Shown here: positions 26,704-28,343 of the stretch, in pieces
How positions within the stretch are numbered: the stretch's first letter is position 1
How the letters are laid out: each line of letters begins with the position of its first letter
Notes under the pieces: generated by a model
Database searches by the model: none
Told to the model about the DNA's origin: nothing
The model's input: only the letters and a program-made list of their open reading frames with translations
Source of the DNA: Ilumatobacteraceae bacterium
GTDB lineage: Bacteria; Actinomycetota; Acidimicrobiia; Acidimicrobiales; Ilumatobacteraceae
Direction: 5' to 3'
DNA: 28,343 nt
NCBI GenBank assembly: GCA_025463305.1
Contig: JAOBWK010000050.1
Coordinates: 1-28,343, forward strand
Made by a program: the position numbers and the translations under genes

Positions 26704-27354
26704 TCACGGGGTGGGCGGGATGGTCTCCTCGGCGAGCACCTCGAGTGCGTCGGTGAGCATCTCCGCCCACAGCTCGCCCCACGGCGCGTTCGGCGGGGCG
26801 ACGGTGGAGACCGGCGCGAGCGCGAGCTCGCGCCGGTGGCCGAGGTAGTCGGCCAGCGCGGCGACGGCCGTCTCGTCGAACGCCGGCTCGGGAGCCACCG
26901 GCGCGGCAGGCGCCGACGGTTCCGAGCGACCACCGCGCGAGCCGACGACCGCGCGTGGGGCCGAGCCCGGTGGGGGCTGGCCGCGCCACAGGCCGAGCAT
27001 CGCCGGATCGTCGAGGACGAGGTCGGCGAAGGCGACGAGCACCGCGACGCCGTGCTTGCAGGGATCGCCGCTGTCGGGGCACGAGCAGATGCAGTGGACC
27101 TCGCGCCGATCGGGGACGAGGTCGGCGCGGGTGTCGAAGCGCTCGGCCGGATCGACGTGGACGACCACGTGGTACGGCGCCGAGCGGCTGCCCTGGACGT
27201 ACGCGTCGAGCTCGCCGGGCTCGACCTGGAGGTCCTCGACCGCACCCTGGATCGCGTACGTGCGACCGCGCGTCAGCCGTGACGGATCGCTCATCGAGGC
27301 GATCAGCGAGTGGAGCATCACGGCCAGGATCCGCGCCTCGCGCTCGTTCGACAT
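26704..27354 (-). CDS. SWIM zinc-finger protein
   Basis: A 216-residue protein with a SWIM zinc finger (CxCxnCxH: Cys90, Cys92, Cys99, His101 in the stretch CICSCPDSGDPCKHG). N-terminal residues about 25-85 are the usual beta-rich lead-in (SRLTRGRTYAIQGAVEDLQV); the rest is an Ala/Pro-rich linker and a helical C-terminus. SWIM fingers bind DNA or protein and are often encoded next to SNF2 helicases in bacteria. Here the ATG shares one base with the helicase stop (TGATG), so the two are translated together. The long open frame upstream in this register is a shadow of the helicase gene. Confidence 0.88.
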   Translation of the reverse strand: MSNEREARILAVMLHSLIASMSDPSRLTRGRTYAIQGAVEDLQVEPGELDAYVQGSRSAPYHVVVHVDPAERFDTRADLVPDRREVHCICSCPDSGDPCKHGVAVLVAFADLVLDDPAMLGLWRGQPPPGSAPRAVVGSRGGRSEPSAPAAPVAPEPAFDETAVAALADYLGHRRELALAPVSTVAPPNAPWGELWAEMLTDALEVLAEETIPPTP

Positions 27355-28343
27355 CAGCGTTCGCCGCCGGGGGTGAGCATGACGAGTGCGCGGAGATCGT
27401 CGGTGGACAGCTCGGTGAGCCACTGCTCCCCGGTGCCGAGCACGGAGTCGGCGAGCTTGCGCTTGTCGTCGATGAGCTGGCTGATCCGCTCCTCGAGCGT
27501 GCCCTCGCACACCAGCTTGTGGACGAGCACGGTGTGCGACTGGCCGAGCCGCCAGGCGCGGTCGGTGGCCTGGTCCTCGACCGCCGGGTTCCACCAGCGG
27601 TCGTAGTGGATCACCTGGGAGGCACTGGTGAGGTTGAGCCCGGTGCCGCCGGCCTTCAGCGACACGAGCAGGATCGGCGAGCCCTCGCCCTCCTGGAACC
27701 GGCGCACCATCGTGTCCCGCCCGCCACGTGACACACCGCCGTGCAGGAACGGCGCCTCGATCTGCAGGCGCTCGCCGAGGTGGCGCTGCAGCAGCAGGCC
27801 CATCTCGCGGAACTGGGTGAAGACGAGGGCGCGTTCGCCGACCTCGAGCAGATCGTCGACGATCTCGTCGAACCGGTTCAGCTTGCCCGAACGTCCGGCG
27901 ATGCGCGAGCCGTCGCCTGCGGCGTGCGCCGGGTGGTTGCAGATCTGCTTCAGCCGGGTCAGCGCTGCCAGCACGAGACCGCGACGGCGCATGCCGGATT
28001 CCTGCTGCGCGTCGGCGAGGAGCTGATCGACGACCGCCTGGTACATCGTCGCCTGCTCCTTGGTGAGCGTGGCCCAGGCGATCTGCTCGATCTTGTCGGG
28101 CAGCTCGGGCAGCAACGTCTTGTCGGCCTTGGTGCGGCGGAGGATGAACGGCTGGGTGAGGGCGCGCAACGCTGCCGTGGCGGCTTCGTCCCCGTTGCGT
28201 TGGATCGGCTTGGCGAAACGTTCGTTGAACTGGCCGAAGCTGCCGTACAGCGCAGGGTTGACGGCGTCGAGGATCGACCACAGCTCGCCGAGGTTGTTCT
28301 CGACCGGCGTGCCGGTGAGGGCCAGCTTCTGGTCGGCGATGAT
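27354..28343 (-). CDS. SNF2/DEAD-box-like helicase, C-terminal part (5' end outside window)
   Basis: The visible 329 residues are the end of a SNF2-family ATPase that moves along double-stranded DNA. Motif III is LALTGTPVENNLGELWSILD; the second RecA domain shows ALVFTQFREMG (motif IV), SLKAGGTGLNLTSASQVIHY (V) and DQATDRAWRLGQ (VI, with the arginine finger). The frame is open to the window edge, so motifs I and II lie outside. It pairs with the overlapping SWIM gene downstream. DNA repair or genome-maintenance use is the common guess; a defence role cannot be judged from this fragment. Confidence 0.93.
   Translation of the reverse strand: MIADQKLALTGTPVENNLGELWSILDAVNPALYGSFGQFNERFAKPIQRNGDEAATAALRALTQPFILRRTKADKTLLPELPDKIEQIAWATLTKEQATMYQAVVDQLLADAQQESGMRRRGLVLAALTRLKQICNHPAHAAGDGSRIAGRSGKLNRFDEIVDDLLEVGERALVFTQFREMGLLLQRHLGERLQIEAPFLHGGVSRGGRDTMVRRFQEGEGSPILLVSLKAGGTGLNLTSASQVIHYDRWWNPAVEDQATDRAWRLGQSHTVLVHKLVCEGTLEERISQLIDDKRKLADSVLGTGEQWLTELSTDDLRALVMLTPGGER

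Noticed and set aside
23544..27245. Open frame of 1233 codons on the minus strand
   Set aside because: It is a shadow of the MmpL-type gene and parts of the kinase and SWIM genes. The translation is Arg/His/Asp-rich with no domain, while the overlapping genes have clear motifs.
26704..28343. SNF2 and SWIM genes as an antiphage defence island
   Set aside because: No methylase, nuclease or other defence partner is in the window, and the helicase is cut by the edge. The pair is common outside defence loci.

Overview
The window is high-GC DNA from an actinobacterium. The dnaK-grpE-dnaJ-hspR operon with an HspR operator, an F420-type luciferase-like oxidoreductase, an MmpL-type transporter, an LPXTG surface protein and leaderless-type promoters all point that way. 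An Acidimicrobiia/Ilumatobacter-like source is my guess; no marker gene fixes it. I see no rRNA, tRNA, CRISPR array, insertion sequence or prophage.

Layout. 1-1641: 5' part of a membrane Fe-S oxidoreductase (EtfD/HdrD-like), leftward, cut by the window edge. 1700-8272: an envelope-protein region with a two-membrane-segment coiled-coil protein, a Tat-type Thr-rich Ig-like protein, a large lipoprotein, an amidohydrolase and an LPXTG-anchored cadherin-like repeat protein. 8401-10003: a cyclic-nucleotide-binding protein, phosphoglycerate mutase (gpmA) and a divergent small HTH protein. 10004-10228: a non-coding convergent gap full of hairpins. 10229-12169: a secreted HExxH metallopeptidase with three tandem beta domains. 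12472-15407: an M14 carboxypeptidase overlapping an MFS transporter gene. 15427-16359: an F420-dependent LLM oxidoreductase. 16519-18196: a coupled crotonase and dienoyl-CoA-reductase-type SDR. 18221-22364: HAIR operator plus dnaK-grpE-dnaJ-hspR. 22416-24232: NarL-type response regulator and histidine kinase. 24450-26699: divergent MmpL-type exporter. 26704-28343: SWIM zinc-finger protein and SNF2 helicase (cut by the right edge).

How the genes work together. The chaperone operon is a self-contained heat-shock circuit: HspR, encoded last, should repress at the HAIR element in front of dnaK. The crotonase/SDR pair carries active-site residues expected of the two auxiliary enzymes of unsaturated fatty-acid beta-oxidation (enoyl-CoA isomerase and 2,4-dienoyl-CoA reductase). 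The Fe-S protein at the left edge is of a type that takes electrons from acyl-CoA dehydrogenases through ETF, though it is distant and not co-transcribed. The kinase/regulator pair lies back-to-back with the MmpL exporter, and the shared intergenic region holds a perfect 7-2-7 inverted repeat, the geometry used by NarL regulators.

Strongest pattern outside genes: eight of about fifteen transcription-unit heads have TANNNT ending 6-8 nt before the start codon, the layout of leaderless transcripts. It also settles several start codons. No clearly novel multi-gene system is proven here. The best leads are the fatty-acid operon prediction, the 7-2-7 operator, the hairpin-rich gap at 10029-10197, the dyad at 16430-16459, the apparent non-canonical start of the amidohydrolase and the architecture of the secreted metallopeptidase.
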